From: Microbacterium oxydans
Lineage (GTDB): Bacteria > Actinomycetota > Actinomycetes > Actinomycetales > Microbacteriaceae
Direction of reading: 5' to 3'
Assembly (NCBI RefSeq): GCF_900095745.1
Contig: NZ_FMIR01000014.1
Span: forward strand, 186,001 to 250,000
DNA: 64,000 nt
In this document: piece after piece, positions 43,463 through 52,883 of the stretch
Layout: each line of letters opens with the position of its first letter
Position numbering within the stretch: the stretch's first letter is position 1
Position numbers and translations under genes: made by a program
The notes under the pieces: generated by a model
What the model was told of the DNA's origin: nothing
What the model saw: only the letters and a program-made list of their open reading frames with translations
Databases searched by the model: none

Positions 43463-44257
43463 CTAGTTGCCGATGCTGATCCCCTGGAGATGCATGTCCT
43501 GGCGCAGGCGGAGGACCGTGCGCCGCAGCGGTTCGACCATGGAGTGCGGCCAGCGCTCATCGGTGCGGCTGGTCGGCATCGTCACGCTCAGCGCGGCAGC
43601 AACGCCCGTCTCTTCCGGCCAGGTGAGCGGCATCGCCACGCAACGGCATCCGTCGATGAACTCCTCGTCATCCACGAAGAAGCCCACATCCCGCCCCTTC
43701 TCGATGACCGTGAGGATCTCGTCCGGGTCGGTGATCGTGCGGGCCGTCAGGCGCGGGATCGCGACCTGGTGCAGGCGGCGCATGACGTCGTCGTCGTCGA
43801 GCGTGCTCAGCAGCGCCTTGCCGATGCCGGTCGCGTGCGCGTGGAGTCGCATCCCCACGTTCGACGCCAGACGCATGGGGTTCGGCGACGGGCTGATCGC
43901 GATGTAGACGTTCTCGACTCCGTCGAGACGAGCCATCTGCACGGTCTCCCCGGTCTCGTCGGTGAGAGCGCGCATGAGCGCCGGCCCGGCCTCGAGCAGC
44001 AGGCGGTGTCCGTCGTAGCGCTGCCCGATCTGCCAGGCCTTGAGCCCCAGCGAATAGCGCTTGCTCACCGGGTCGAGCTCCACCCAGCCGGCGTCGACGA
44101 GCGTGCGGAGCAGGCCGTGCGCGCTCGAGCGCGGCAGCCCGAGCGCCCCGAGGAGTTCCGGGAACGTCTGGGCGTCGGTCGCGGCGAGGTGCTCGATGAT
44201 CTCGAGGGTCCGACCGGCGGATTTCACGGCACTCGGCGCCTGCGCGATGTCTGTCAT
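43463..44257 (-). CDS. IclR-family regulator of the L-rhamnonate operon
   Basis: This 264-residue protein has an N-terminal winged helix (SAGRTLEIIEHLAATDAQTFPELLGALGLPRSSAHGLLRTLVDAGW) and a C-terminal IclR effector domain with VGMRLHAHATGIGKALLS and VDDEEFIDGCRCVAMPL. IclR proteins bind small acids. Divergent from the transporter gene at 44381, it faces TTCACATACGTGAA (44333-44346) and a second repeat at 44293-44303, so it is the probable controller of the rhamnonate genes. Confidence 0.92.
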   Translation of the reverse strand: MTDIAQAPSAVKSAGRTLEIIEHLAATDAQTFPELLGALGLPRSSAHGLLRTLVDAGWVELDPVSKRYSLGLKAWQIGQRYDGHRLLLEAGPALMRALTDETGETVQMARLDGVENVYIAISPSPNPMRLASNVGMRLHAHATGIGKALLSTLDDDDVMRRLHQVAIPRLTARTITDPDEILTVIEKGRDVGFFVDDEEFIDGCRCVAMPLTWPEETGVAAALSVTMPTSRTDERWPHSMVEPLRRTVLRLRQDMHLQGISIGN

Positions 44258-44292
44258 GTCTCCCCCGGAGATGAATTGTGTCCGACGCGAAC

Positions 44293-44303
44293 GTGTGTCA
44301 CAC
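44293..44303. promoter_or_regulatory. Inverted repeat GTGTG-T-CACAC in the IclR-transporter gap
   Basis: A perfect short palindrome lies 36 bp from the IclR start, on the IclR side of the gap. It is a possible autoregulatory site. Confidence 0.5.
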
Positions 44304-44332
44304 TATCGCGCGTTCAGGTCTGAGACATCAGA

Positions 44333-44346
44333 TTCACATACGTGAA
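44333..44346. promoter_or_regulatory. Probable IclR operator before the rhamnonate transporter
   Basis: TTCAC-atac-GTGAA is a perfect 5+5 repeat, of the TTCACNNNNGTGAA plan known at IclR-family targets. It covers a possible GTG start at 44342, supporting ATG 44381. Confidence 0.75.
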
Positions 44347-44380
44347 CGCATTGGATTCCCTCGTCAATGGAGATGCACCG

Positions 44381-45724
44381 ATGTCCACCCAGTCCCCCAC
44401 GCGGCCCGAACTCGCCGCGATCGTCCGCAAGGTCACGCTCCGGCTGATCCCGATCCTGCTCCTGATGTACATCCTGGCCTTCCTCGATCGGGCCAACCTC
44501 GGATTCGCGAAGGCCGCCTGGCAGGCCGACACCGGGATCTCGGATGCCGCCTACGCGCTCGGCGCCGGCATCTTCTTCCTCGGCTACGCGGTCTTCGAAG
44601 TGCCCTCGAACCTCATCATGCGCAAGGTCGGAGCCAAGATCTGGCTCGCGCGCATCATGATCTCGTGGGGCATCGTCTCCTCGCTCATGATGTTCGCCAC
44701 CAACGAGTGGATCTTCTACATCCTGCGCGTTCTGCTCGGCATCACCGAAGCCGGCTTCTTCCCCGGCGTCATCCTGTTCCTCACCTACTGGATCCCGCTC
44801 AAGTTCCGCGCCCGCGTGAACGGCCTGTTCTACTTCGGCGCACCGCTCGCCTTCATCTTCGGCGGACCGATGTCGGGCATGCTGCTCGACCTCGACGGCA
44901 AGGTCGGCCTCCACGGCTGGCAGCTCATGTTCCTGGTGACCGGCATCCTCACGGTGATCATCGGCATCGTCGCGTTCTTCTACCTCGACAACGGCCCGAA
45001 GGACGCGAAGTGGCTGAGCGAGGGCGAGCGCTCGACGCTCCTGGCCGCACTCGAAGCCGAGGACTCGGCGAAGGAGAACCACTCGCCGCGGGGCGCCCTG
45101 CGCGCGCTCGCCAACCCGGTGGTGCTGTACTTCGCCGCGATCTACCTCACGATCCAGATGAGCGTCTACGGGGTGACCTTCTATCTGCCCACCCAGATCG
45201 CCACGATCGTCGGCAAGCCCGTCGGTCTCGAGGTCGGCCTGCTGACGGCCGTGCCGTGGACCTTCGCACTGATCGTCACCTTCGTGCTCTCCCGCCTCGC
45301 GGACAGCACGGGTCAGCGCCGCCTGATCGCCACGTGCGCCCTCGCTGCGGCCGGCGTCGGCATCGTGCTCTCCGCCGTCATCCAGGATCCGCTGATCGCC
45401 CTGGCCGCGCTCAGCGTCGGTGCGGCGGGGTTCATCTCGGTGCAGCCGGTGTTCTGGACGCTGCCGACGTCGTTCCTCCTGGGAGCGGCGGCCGCGAGCG
45501 GTATCGCGCTCATCAACTCGCTCGGCAGCCTCGGCGGCTTCCTCGCGCCGGTCCTGAAGAACTGGGCGGACACCACGTTCGGCGACAGCGCCGGACTCAT
45601 CATCCTGGCCGCGATCGCCCTGGTCGGCGCCGGCCTCATCGCCCTCAGCAAGGTCGTGAGCCCGACCGTCCGCGAGACGGACGGCGTCGGACTCGCCACG
45701 ACCCCCACCGCCCGCCAGCGCTGA
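44381..45724 (+). CDS. ACS-family MFS transporter (acid sugar uptake)
   Basis: ATG 44381 (MSTQSPTRPELAAIVRKV) has TGGAG upstream. A GTG at 44342 is inside the operator repeat and is rejected. The 447-residue product has 12 helices and the anion:cation symporter marks LLLMYILAFLDRANLGFAKAAW, GYAVFEVPSNLIMRKVGAK and GITEAGFFPGVILFLTYWIP. This is like galactonate, glucarate and 4-hydroxyphenylacetate transporters. From the operon it is predicted to bring in L-rhamnonate or a close acid sugar. Confidence 0.88.
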   Translation: MSTQSPTRPELAAIVRKVTLRLIPILLLMYILAFLDRANLGFAKAAWQADTGISDAAYALGAGIFFLGYAVFEVPSNLIMRKVGAKIWLARIMISWGIVSSLMMFATNEWIFYILRVLLGITEAGFFPGVILFLTYWIPLKFRARVNGLFYFGAPLAFIFGGPMSGMLLDLDGKVGLHGWQLMFLVTGILTVIIGIVAFFYLDNGPKDAKWLSEGERSTLLAALEAEDSAKENHSPRGALRALANPVVLYFAAIYLTIQMSVYGVTFYLPTQIATIVGKPVGLEVGLLTAVPWTFALIVTFVLSRLADSTGQRRLIATCALAAAGVGIVLSAVIQDPLIALAALSVGAAGFISVQPVFWTLPTSFLLGAAAASGIALINSLGSLGGFLAPVLKNWADTTFGDSAGLIILAAIALVGAGLIALSKVVSPTVRETDGVGLATTPTARQR

Positions 45725-45754
45725 CCACGCCCGGCAGAACAAGGAGAAACGCCC

Positions 45755-46792
45755 ATGCGCGAACTCGTCCTCACCGAGATCGGACGCCTCGACGTCCGGG
45801 AAGCACCGATTCCGCAGCCCGGCCCCGGCGAGGCACTCATCCGGGTGGCCGCGACCGGGATCTGCGGATCCGACGTGCACGGCTACACCGGCGAGAACGG
45901 ACGCCGGTTCCCCGGGCAGGTGATGGGGCACGAGTCGAGCGGGACGATCGCCGCGCTCGGCGCCGGTGTCGACGAGCTCGCGGTCGGCACGGCGGTGACG
46001 TTCAACCCCGTCGTCGTGCCCGCTGAGGATGCCGCCGCGTTCGCCGGGCGCGAGCAGCACCATCCCGGCAAGCATGTGATCGGGGTGGCGAAGGAGATCC
46101 CCGCCGCGTTCGCGGACTACGTCGTCGTCCCGGCACGCAACGTGGTGGCGCTCCCCGACGGCCTGCCGATCGAATTGGGTGCGCTGATCGAGCCGCTCGC
46201 GGTGGCCGTGCACGCCGTGCGCCGCCTCCCGGCCGGGAGCCTCGGGCGCGTGCTCGTGATCGGCGGGGGTCCGATCGGCCAGTCCATCGTGATCGCCCTG
46301 CGCGACGCGGGTGCCGGGACGATCATCGTGAGCGAGATGGATGCTGCGCGCCGCGAGCTCGCCCGGCGTCTCGGCGCCGAGACGATCGATCCGGCGGACG
46401 GTCCGGTCGCGGACCAGCTCCGCGCCGGCGGCGGGCTCGCCGACGCCGCACTCGACGCGGTGGGGATCACCCCGACGCTGCGGGACGCGTTCACCAGCAC
46501 CACGCTCGGAGCCCCGATCTGCCTGGTCGGGATGGGGGCTCCGCAGGTGACCATCGATGCGTTCCTGGTCAGCACCGAGGAGCGCTCGCTCATCGGCAGC
46601 TTCACCTACGGATCCGACGACTTCGCCGATGCCACCGAGATCATCGGCGCCGACCCCGACGTCTACCGTGCGCTGATCAGCCGCGAGATCGACGTCGCCG
46701 ATGCAGACACCGCCTTCTCCGCCCTCGCGGCGGGCGACGGCACCCCGGGCAAGGTCCTTGTCCGATTCGACCGAGAGGAAGAGACACGATGA
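45755..46792 (+). CDS. Medium-chain alcohol/polyol dehydrogenase lacking the structural zinc site
   Basis: This 345-residue MDR enzyme has catalytic zinc ligands Cys37 ([11 protein letters not shown]), His59-Glu60 (MGHESSG) and Glu in [12 protein letters not shown], and the NAD-binding [17 protein letters not shown]. The loop that normally carries four structural-zinc Cys (about residues 85-110) has none ([20 protein letters not shown]). It lies between transporter and rhamnonate dehydratase and overlaps the latter (ATGA, 46789-46792), so it likely oxidises 2-keto-3-deoxy-L-rhamnonate at C4 or an earlier intermediate. Confidence 0.85.
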   Translation: MRELVLTEIGRLDVREAPIPQPGPGEALIRVAATGICGSDVHGYTGENGRRFPGQVMGHESSGTIAALGAGVDELAVGTAVTFNPVVVPAEDAAAFAGREQHHPGKHVIGVAKEIPAAFADYVVVPARNVVALPDGLPIELGALIEPLAVAVHAVRRLPAGSLGRVLVIGGGPIGQSIVIALRDAGAGTIIVSEMDAARRELARRLGAETIDPADGPVADQLRAGGGLADAALDAVGITPTLRDAFTSTTLGAPICLVGMGAPQVTIDAFLVSTEERSLIGSFTYGSDDFADATEIIGADPDVYRALISREIDVADADTAFSALAAGDGTPGKVLVRFDREEETR

Positions 46793-47967
46793 CCGGCGCC
46801 CCCACCATCCGCGAGGTCCGCGCCTACACCGTGCGCGGCGGCGGAGCGGACTACCACGACCAGGGCGCCGAGCACTGGATCGACGATCACATCGCGACGC
46901 CGATGAGCGTCTACCCCGAGTACCGGCAGTCGCGGCAGAGCTTCGGGATCAACGTCCTCGGCACCCTCGTGGTCGAGATCGAGGCGAGCGACGGCACGGT
47001 CGGGTTCTCGGTGACGACCGCCGGCGAGATCGGCGCGTTCATCGTCGAGAAGCACCTGGCGCGCTTCCTCGAAGGCCGCAAGATCACCGACATCGAGCGC
47101 ATCTGGGATCAGATGTACAAGTCAACTCTCTATTACGGACGGCGCGGTGTGGTGCTGAACGCCATCAGCGGTGTCGACCTCGCGCTCTACGACCTGCTCG
47201 GTCGTGTGCGACAGGTGCCCGTCTTCGAGCTGCTGGGCGGCCCCGTGCGCGACGAGCTGCAGTTCTACGCGACCGGTGCGCGCCCCGACCGCGCGAAGGA
47301 GCTCGGCTTCATCGGCGGCAAGATGCCCCTGCACCACGGCCCCGCCGAGGGCGAGGAGGGGATGCGGAAGAACATCGAGCTGCTCGCCGACATGCGCGAG
47401 AAGGTCGGCGATGACTTCTGGCTCATGTACGACTGCTGGATGTCGCTCGACGTCGAGTACGCGACGCGCCTCGCCCACGCCGCCGCCGAGCACGGACTGA
47501 AGTGGATCGAGGAGGCGCTCATCCCCGACGACTACTGGGGTTACGCCGAGCTGCGCAAGCGCGCACCCTCCACCGTGCTCGTCACGACCGGCGAGCACGA
47601 GGCGACGCGGTGGGGATTCCGACAGCTGCTCGAGACCGGCGTCGACCTGATCCAGCCCGACGTGGGCTGGTGCGGCGGCATCACCGAGCTGCTGAAGATC
47701 TCGGCCCTCGCCGACGCGCACGGCACCATGGTCGTTCCGCACGGATCGTCGGTGTACTCGTACCACTTCGTCGTGACACGCACGAACAGCCCGTTCGCGG
47801 AGTTCCTCATGATGCACCCGACCGCCGAGGAGGTCGTGCCGATGTTCTCGCCGATGCTCGTGGGCGAGCCCGTGCCCGTGAACGGCCGACTCAAGGTGCC
47901 CGAGACTCCCGGCTTCGGCGTCGAGCTCTCCGACGCCATCGACAAGCACCGCCCCTACACGCACTGA
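46789..47967 (+). CDS. rhmD: L-rhamnonate dehydratase (enolase superfamily)
   Basis: The 392-residue protein is strongly like E. coli Rhm[62 protein letters not shown]. Metal ligands Asp215, Glu241 and Glu269, and His318 as the catalytic base in [11 protein letters not shown], fit the enolase mechanism. It dehydrates L-rhamnonate (and related 6-deoxy or L-mannonate acids) to 2-keto-3-deoxy-L-rhamnonate. The start overlaps the dehydrogenase stop. Confidence 0.95.
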   Translation: MTGAPTIREVRAYTVRGGGADYHDQGAEHWIDDHIATPMSVYPEYRQSRQSFGINVLGTLVVEIEASDGTVGFSVTTAGEIGAFIVEKHLARFLEGRKITDIERIWDQMYKSTLYYGRRGVVLNAISGVDLALYDLLGRVRQVPVFELLGGPVRDELQFYATGARPDRAKELGFIGGKMPLHHGPAEGEEGMRKNIELLADMREKVGDDFWLMYDCWMSLDVEYATRLAHAAAEHGLKWIEEALIPDDYWGYAELRKRAPSTVLVTTGEHEATRWGFRQLLETGVDLIQPDVGWCGGITELLKISALADAHGTMVVPHGSSVYSYHFVVTRTNSPFAEFLMMHPTAEEVVPMFSPMLVGEPVPVNGRLKVPETPGFGVELSDAIDKHRPYTH

Positions 47968-47984
47968 CCCTGGAGACACGACCT

Positions 47985-48839
47985 ATGGAATTCCTCCGAC
48001 TCGGCGCGGCCGGCGCCGAACGACCGGCCGTGCGCCACGACGGTCGCATCCACGACCTGACGCCCCTCACCGGCGACATCGACGGCGCGTTCCTCTCCCG
48101 CGACGGGATCACCCGCACGCGGGAGGCGCTCGCGGCCGGTGAGCTCCCCCTGTTCGACGGCGCCGAGGCACTGCGCGTCGGTGCGCCGATCGCGCGCCCG
48201 ATGGCGGTGCTGTGCATCGGGCAGAACTACGCCGCGCACGCCGCGGAATCCGGCGACGCCCCGCCCACGGTGCCGATCCTCTTCCACAAACACCCCAACA
48301 CGATCGTCGGCCCGTTCGACGACGTGCTGATCCCGCCGGGAGCCGAGAAGGTGGACTGGGAGGTCGAGCTCGGCGTCGTGATCGGTACCACCGCCCGCTA
48401 CCTCGCGAGCCCGGAGGAGGCGCTCGCACACGTGGCCGGATACGTCGTCTCTCACGACGTCTCCGAACGGGCGTTCCAGGTGGAGCAGTCCGGTGGGCAG
48501 TGGTCGAAGGGCAAGAACGCCGAGACCTTCAACCCGCTCGGCCCTGCACTCATCCCCGCCGATGAAGTCGATCCCCAGGCGCTGCGGCTCTGGTCGACGG
48601 TGAACGGCGAGGCGCGTCAGGACTCGAACACCGCCGACATGATCTTCACCGTGGCGCAGATCGTGCACCACCTGTCGCAGTACCTCGTGCTCGAGCCGGG
48701 CGACCTCATCAACACCGGCACCCCGCAGGGAGTCGCGCTCTCCGGACGCTTCCCCTACCTGCGCTCCGGCGACGTGGTCGAGATCGGCATCGACGGACTC
48801 GGGAGCCAGCGACAGCGCCTGGTCGACGCGCGACGCTGA
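47985..48839 (+). CDS. Fumarylacetoacetate-hydrolase family protein, 2,4-diketo-3-deoxy-L-rhamnonate hydrolase candidate
   Basis: This 284-residue FAH-fold protein has CIGQNYAAHAAESG, the metal ligands in KVDWEVELGVVIG, GYVVSHDVSERAFQ and the C-terminal PGDLINTGTPQGVALSG. ATG 47985 lies 17 bp after the dehydratase stop. In L-rhamnose pathway II an FAH enzyme splits 2,4-diketo-3-deoxy-L-rhamnonate to pyruvate and L-lactate. Placement next to RhmD makes that the most likely reaction; no aldolase gene accompanies it. Confidence 0.88.
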   Translation: MEFLRLGAAGAERPAVRHDGRIHDLTPLTGDIDGAFLSRDGITRTREALAAGELPLFDGAEALRVGAPIARPMAVLCIGQNYAAHAAESGDAPPTVPILFHKHPNTIVGPFDDVLIPPGAEKVDWEVELGVVIGTTARYLASPEEALAHVAGYVVSHDVSERAFQVEQSGGQWSKGKNAETFNPLGPALIPADEVDPQALRLWSTVNGEARQDSNTADMIFTVAQIVHHLSQYLVLEPGDLINTGTPQGVALSGRFPYLRSGDVVEIGIDGLGSQRQRLVDARR

Positions 48840-48903
48840 GTCGCGCTTTGGCCAACGCCCGTGCGGCAGGTAGGCTTGCCCTCACCTGCTCTCGGGCGGG
48901 TTC

Positions 48904-48974
48904 GGGACTGTAGTTCAATGGTAGAACTTCTGCTTCCCAAGCAGATAGCGCGGGTTCGATTCCCGTCAGTCCCT
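48904..48974 (+). tRNA. tRNA-Gly (anticodon CCC)
   Basis: The 71-nt cloverleaf has acceptor GGGACTG/CAGTCCC with discriminator T, a D-arm with TAGTTCAATGGTAGAA, and an anticodon stem TCTGC/GCAGA with loop TTCCCAA, hence anticodon CCC reading GGG. The T-arm is CGGGTTCGATTCCCG. The CCA end is not encoded. It lies between the rhamnonate operon and a Tat-exported protein. Confidence 0.97.
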
Positions 48975-49092
48975 CTCTTCCTCTTCTCCCCTCCTCCACG
49001 CCCGCGAAATCGCTCATTCCGCGCAGGATTCGCGCGCGGTGCGCCGACTTCGCCGCCTCGCCGCCGACCGCCGTCATCACACTTCTACGTTG

Positions 49093-49602
49093 ATGCGCGT
49101 GACCGACGAGAACACGAAGAACCGGGACGTTTCGCGCCGCACGCTCGTCAAGGGCGCCGCCTGGTCCGTCCCGATCATCGCCGCAGCCGTGGCGACCCCG
49201 CTCGCGGCGGCGTCGTTCACCGATGTGGGCGCCTTCGCCCTCCGCGGCAACTGCGGCGTGCTGGGAGTCCTCGGACCGGGGTTCACGCTTCAAGCCGGAC
49301 CGACCGCCCCTTTGCCCGTCGGCACCACCGTCACCATCGTCGGCTCCGGTATCGCGAACATCGGAGCCTTCGGCGCCACCGGGGGCACCGCCAACATCGC
49401 GGTCCTCTCCGGCACGAGCAGACTGATCACCCTCACCGCCGAACTCCCCGCGGGCGCGACGATCGCCTTCCGCACGACGCTGTCGATCAGTGTCGCTTTC
49501 CAGCTCAACGCCGTCGCGACGCTGCCCACGGGCTACAGCGGCTCCAGCGCGAAGACAGGCGCCAGCGTCAGCTCCACCCTCATCCTCTGCTCGGGCACCT
49601 GA
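49093..49602 (+). CDS. Exported protein with Tat-like signal, 169 aa
   Basis: ATG 49093 (MRVTDENTKNRDVSRRTLVKG) leads into a twin-arginine-like signal SRRTLVKGAAWSVPIIAAAVATPLAAA with a likely cleavage after AAA. The mature part is Gly/Ala/Thr-rich and beta-prone (PVGTTVTIVGSGIANIGAFGATGG), with two Cys (NCGVLG, LILCSGT). No family recognised. It may be a surface or secreted beta-sandwich protein. The gene converges with the GH32 gene. Confidence 0.75.
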   Translation: MRVTDENTKNRDVSRRTLVKGAAWSVPIIAAAVATPLAAASFTDVGAFALRGNCGVLGVLGPGFTLQAGPTAPLPVGTTVTIVGSGIANIGAFGATGGTANIAVLSGTSRLITLTAELPAGATIAFRTTLSISVAFQLNAVATLPTGYSGSSAKTGASVSSTLILCSGT

Positions 49603-49621
49603 CCGGAGCGCCGCAGTCCGG

Positions 49622-49660
49622 CGGCGTGTGGGACGCAGATTCACTACGCCCCACACGCCG
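49622..49660. terminator. Bidirectional terminator between exported protein and GH32
   Basis: The 11-bp stem CGGCGTGTGGG/CCCACACGCCG with a 17-base loop lies between the converging stops at 49602 and 49669. Confidence 0.75.
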
Positions 49661-49668
49661 ACACGGCA

Positions 49669-52600
49669 TCAGCGGAGACGACTCCGGCTGCGGTGCCGCA
49701 GCAGCGCCGCACCGGTGAGCACGGTCAGGACGCCCGCCGCCAGCAGCATCCACGGCTCGGCACCGGTGTTCGCCAGACCGCCCGGCAATCCACTGCCGTC
49801 ACCGCCCGGGTCCCCGACCGCACCGCCGCCGGTCCCGCCGGTTCCCCCGCCGGTTCCGCCACCGGTCCCCCCGCCGTCTCGGGCGGTGACCGTCAGCGGC
49901 GCCGACACCTCGGTGCCATCCGCCCGCAGCACCACGAGCGTGTGCGCCCCGACCGGCACGGCCGCGGGAATCGTCACCTGCTGACGGAAGTCTCCGTTCC
50001 CGTCGGCCGTCGCCGCCCCGAGCGAGACCGGGTCCGACCTCAGCTCGAGCTTCACACCGGCCCCGGCCTCGAACCCGGTGCCCGCGACGGTGACCGTGCC
50101 ACCGGCCTTCACCGTCTTGCTGCTGAGCGTGACCGCCGCCTCATCGACGGGATCGGGCACCTGCCACATGGTGGGCGTGAGCGGCGTGACCGTGATGTCC
50201 TCGATGGTGGCCGCGCCACCGCGAGACCAGGCGGAGACAGTCGTGGCCCCCGCCTCGGGGAACACCTGATCGGTGATCGACAGCATCCCGTCGTCGGTGA
50301 ACAGCTCGACGGACGCCCGGTCCAGGTAGATCTCGAGTGTGACCGTGCCGTCGTCATCGAGCGCAAGCGGAACGTCGGAGATCGAGGCGAACGACGGGTG
50401 GAAGCCGACGTTGCCGGAGTTCGTCCGGTCGACGAAGAGCCTGCCTGATCGGGTGTCGTAGCCGATCTGCGTGCCCTTTTTCCCGTCGGAGAACACCGTG
50501 ATCCCCGCCGCATCCGCATCGCCCGGGCGCAGCGTCACATCGAGCTTCGCCACCTCGGCGGTCAGCCCCAGCGCCGTGTCACCGTCAACCGCGACATCGC
50601 TGAGAGCCTCGGCCGCCTTCGGGTCGAGCTGCCCGTCGATCTGCGAGACCACCTGCTGGCGCAGCCGCGGCCCGTCTGCCGTGTCGGTCAGCACGACCTC
50701 CCGCGGCAGGCTCATCGAGCTTCGCCACGTCGAAGTGGGGATGTCGCCGGCGTAGTCCCAGTTGTTCATCCAGCCCTGCATGATCCGCGATCCGGACGGA
50801 GTGCCGAAGTACGACACCGAGGCGTAGTAGTCACGCCCCCAGTCGAGCCAGTCATAGCCCTCGAGGGCGGTCGGCACCGGCGCGTCCGAGAAGGTCACCT
50901 GGTCGAACAGGAGGTGCCCCCACCCCTGCCGGTTGTTGTCGACGGCGCGGATGGTCGCCTGCTTGCCCCGGAACTCCTCGACGTCCCACGACGCCCAGTC
51001 GAGGTTCTCGCTGTTCGAGCCGGTGGCGCTGCGCACCACGTCGCCGTCGACGATCAGGTTCACGCTCGTCTCGCTCGACCGCTTCTTCGGCTCTTCGTCG
51101 CCGATGACCAACTGGTCGAACGTCAGATGGCCCCAGCCGCCCGTCGCCTCGTCGCGGATGCGCAGCTGCGCGTCGCGACCGTCGAACTCGGCCACGTCCC
51201 ACGAGACCCAGTCGAGCTCACCGCCGTCGCGTCCGGTCGCGGAGCGCACCGCCTCGCCGTCGACGACCAGCTCCGCCTGGAGCGTTCCGTCGTCCCGACG
51301 ACCGCCGCCGATCAGGAACGACGCGTAATCGCCGTCGATCGTGAACGTCGGCGAGGTCATCGTGCCGACGTTCGCGTCGCCGTTCGGGCCGCCCTCGAAG
51401 GTGTTCACGCGCTTCTCGCCCAGGTAGTACTCGCCGCCCTGGGTCGCGGGGTTCCGCGCCGGATCGACGGCGAAGTCGCCTGTGAGCTCCCAACCCGTGC
51501 TCTGCAGCGTCTCCCCCTCGGGCAGTTCGAAGTCGAAGATCGTGCGCCCCGCGGGCGGCTCATTGCCGATCTGGCCACCCGGGACGTGCGGATGCTTGCC
51601 GCCGCCGACGAGCAGGTTGATGTAGTCGTCTTCGACGGTGAACTCGGGTGACTCCAGGGTTCCGATCGCCCAGTCGTGGTCGAGGAAGCTGTTCGCGAGC
51701 CCCTCCCCGACGAATCCCGTGACCGGGCTCTGGCCCTCCAAGGCACCCGCGGCCGGCGCACTTCCCCACGGCCCGTTCGCCCAGTTGCCGGGCTCGTTGG
51801 ACGCGGTCCAGCCGTCGTAGTCGCCGTCGTCGAAACCCGCGAACGTCGTGCCGGCAGGAACTTCGGTCGGCCCGTCCGTGGTCTCCGAGGTGAAGGTCAC
51901 GCCGTCGAACTCGCCGACGAAGTACTGCCCTCCGCTTCCACCGTTGACCGCACCGGGGTTGAGATTGACCACCATGACCCACTTGGTGTTCTCCGGGTCG
52001 CCGTCGACCGGCAGCTCGAACAGGTCGGGGCATTCCCAGATGCCGGCCGTCGAGTTCGCGGGTCCGAAGTCGGAAAGGTGCTCCCACGACTTGAGGTCGG
52101 TGCTCTTGTACAGGACCACCTTGTGGTCGAGCGCCTCGACCGCGGTCATGACCCAGTACGAACCGGCCGGGCCGTCGTACCAGAACACCTTCGGGTCGCG
52201 GAAGTTCGCCGAGTTCCGATCCAGCACGGGGTTGCCGTCGTACTTGGTCCAGGTCTGTCCGTCGTCGAGGCTGTACGCGAGCGACTGGGCCTGGAGCCCC
52301 GCATGCTCCGGGTGCTTGGCCGTGTATGCGGAGGTGTAGATCGCGACGAGCGGCTTCGATCCGGCCGGGCCGAAGCCGGCCGAGTTGTCTTCGTCGACGA
52401 CGATCGACCCCGAGAAGATGTCCTCGATGGAGTCGCCGTCCTCATCGAACGTCTGCCCGATCGCCAGCGGCTGCTCCTCCCAGTGCAGCAGATCCGACGA
52501 TGTAGCGTGCCCCCAGCTCATGTTCCCCCACCGGGTTCCGGCCGGGTTGTGCTGGAAGAAGAGGTGATACGTACCGTCGACGTAGATCATGCCGTTCGGG

Positions 52601-52788
52601 TCGTTCATCCAGTTCTTCTCGGGCGAGAAGTGGATCAGCGGACGGTACTGCTCATCCCCCGGCTGAGGTTCGGCAGCCGCTGCGGGGAGCACGCAGCCGA
52701 GGGCCAGCATGGCGCTCACCGCCCCGCCGATGATGATGCTTCCGGGCATGTGGGGCTGCGTCCGATGCGGACGTCTGGGTTCAGGCAA
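49669..52788 (-). CDS. Cell-wall-anchored GH32 levanase/inulinase
   Basis: TTG 52788 is chosen because AAGGAGA precedes it at seven to eight bases, while the in-frame ATG at 52749 has none. The 1039-residue protein has a signal peptide to about residue 39. GH32 catalytic residues are Asp63 (WMNDPNG), Asp198 (FRDPK) and Glu252 (ECPD). About 340 residues (303-643) with duplicated beta units interrupt the catalytic domain. The later WMNNWDYAGDIPTS and sandwich domain are normal. The C-terminus has Gly-rich LANTG, a helix and RHRSRSRLR, a sortase signal. It releases fructose from levan or inulin outside the cell. Confidence 0.93.
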   Translation of the reverse strand: MPEPRRPHRTQPHMPGSIIIGGAVSAMLALGCVLPAAAAEPQPGDEQYRPLIHFSPEKNWMNDPNGMIYVDGTYHLFFQHNPAGTRWGNMSWGHATSSDLLHWEEQPLAIGQTFDEDGDSIEDIFSGSIVVDEDNSAGFGPAGSKPLVAIYTSAYTAKHPEHAGLQAQSLAYSLDDGQTWTKYDGNPVLDRNSANFRDPKVFWYDGPAGSYWVMTAVEALDHKVVLYKSTDLKSWEHLSDFGPANSTAGIWECPDLFELPVDGDPENTKWVMVVNLNPGAVNGGSGGQYFVGEFDGVTFTSETTDGPTEVPAGTTFAGFDDGDYDGWTASNEPGNWANGPWGSAPAAGALEGQSPVTGFVGEGLANSFLDHDWAIGTLESPEFTVEDDYINLLVGGGKHPHVPGGQIGNEPPAGRTIFDFELPEGETLQSTGWELTGDFAVDPARNPATQGGEYYLGEKRVNTFEGGPNGDANVGTMTSPTFTIDGDYASFLIGGGRRDDGTLQAELVVDGEAVRSATGRDGGELDWVSWDVAEFDGRDAQLRIRDEATGGWGHLTFDQLVIGDEEPKKRSSETSVNLIVDGDVVRSATGSNSENLDWASWDVEEFRGKQATIRAVDNNRQGWGHLLFDQVTFSDAPVPTALEGYDWLDWGRDYYASVSYFGTPSGSRIMQGWMNNWDYAGDIPTSTWRSSMSLPREVVLTDTADGPRLRQQVVSQIDGQLDPKAAEALSDVAVDGDTALGLTAEVAKLDVTLRPGDADAAGITVFSDGKKGTQIGYDTRSGRLFVDRTNSGNVGFHPSFASISDVPLALDDDGTVTLEIYLDRASVELFTDDGMLSITDQVFPEAGATTVSAWSRGGAATIEDITVTPLTPTMWQVPDPVDEAAVTLSSKTVKAGGTVTVAGTGFEAGAGVKLELRSDPVSLGAATADGNGDFRQQVTIPAAVPVGAHTLVVLRADGTEVSAPLTVTARDGGGTGGGTGGGTGGTGGGAVGDPGGDGSGLPGGLANTGAEPWMLLAAGVLTVLTGAALLRHRSRSRLR

Positions 52789-52818
52789 CGGTTCGCTCTC
52801 CTTCGTGCGATCAGGGGA

Positions 52819-52834
52819 TTGACATCGATGTCAA
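52819..52834. promoter_or_regulatory. Fructan-regulon operator upstream of GH32
   Basis: TTGACATCGATGTCAA is a perfect 16-bp palindrome. The same motif is at 53920-53931 (12-bp core) and 53996-54011. A weak -10 TAAGCT (52848-52853) lies just upstream on the minus strand. Confidence 0.88.
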
Positions 52835-52883
52835 CCGTTGATGCAGGAGCTTAGGGGGTCGCCGCCGAGAAGCGCAACAGCGA

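Noticed and set aside
44303..46213. 636-codon minus-strand open frame over the rhamnonate transporter and dehydrogenase
   Set aside because: Acidic/Arg low complexity without motifs. The plus strand encodes clear MFS and MDR proteins.
48904..48974. Integration (att) site at tRNA-Gly
   Set aside because: No integrase gene nearby and no second copy of the tRNA 3' end seen in the window.
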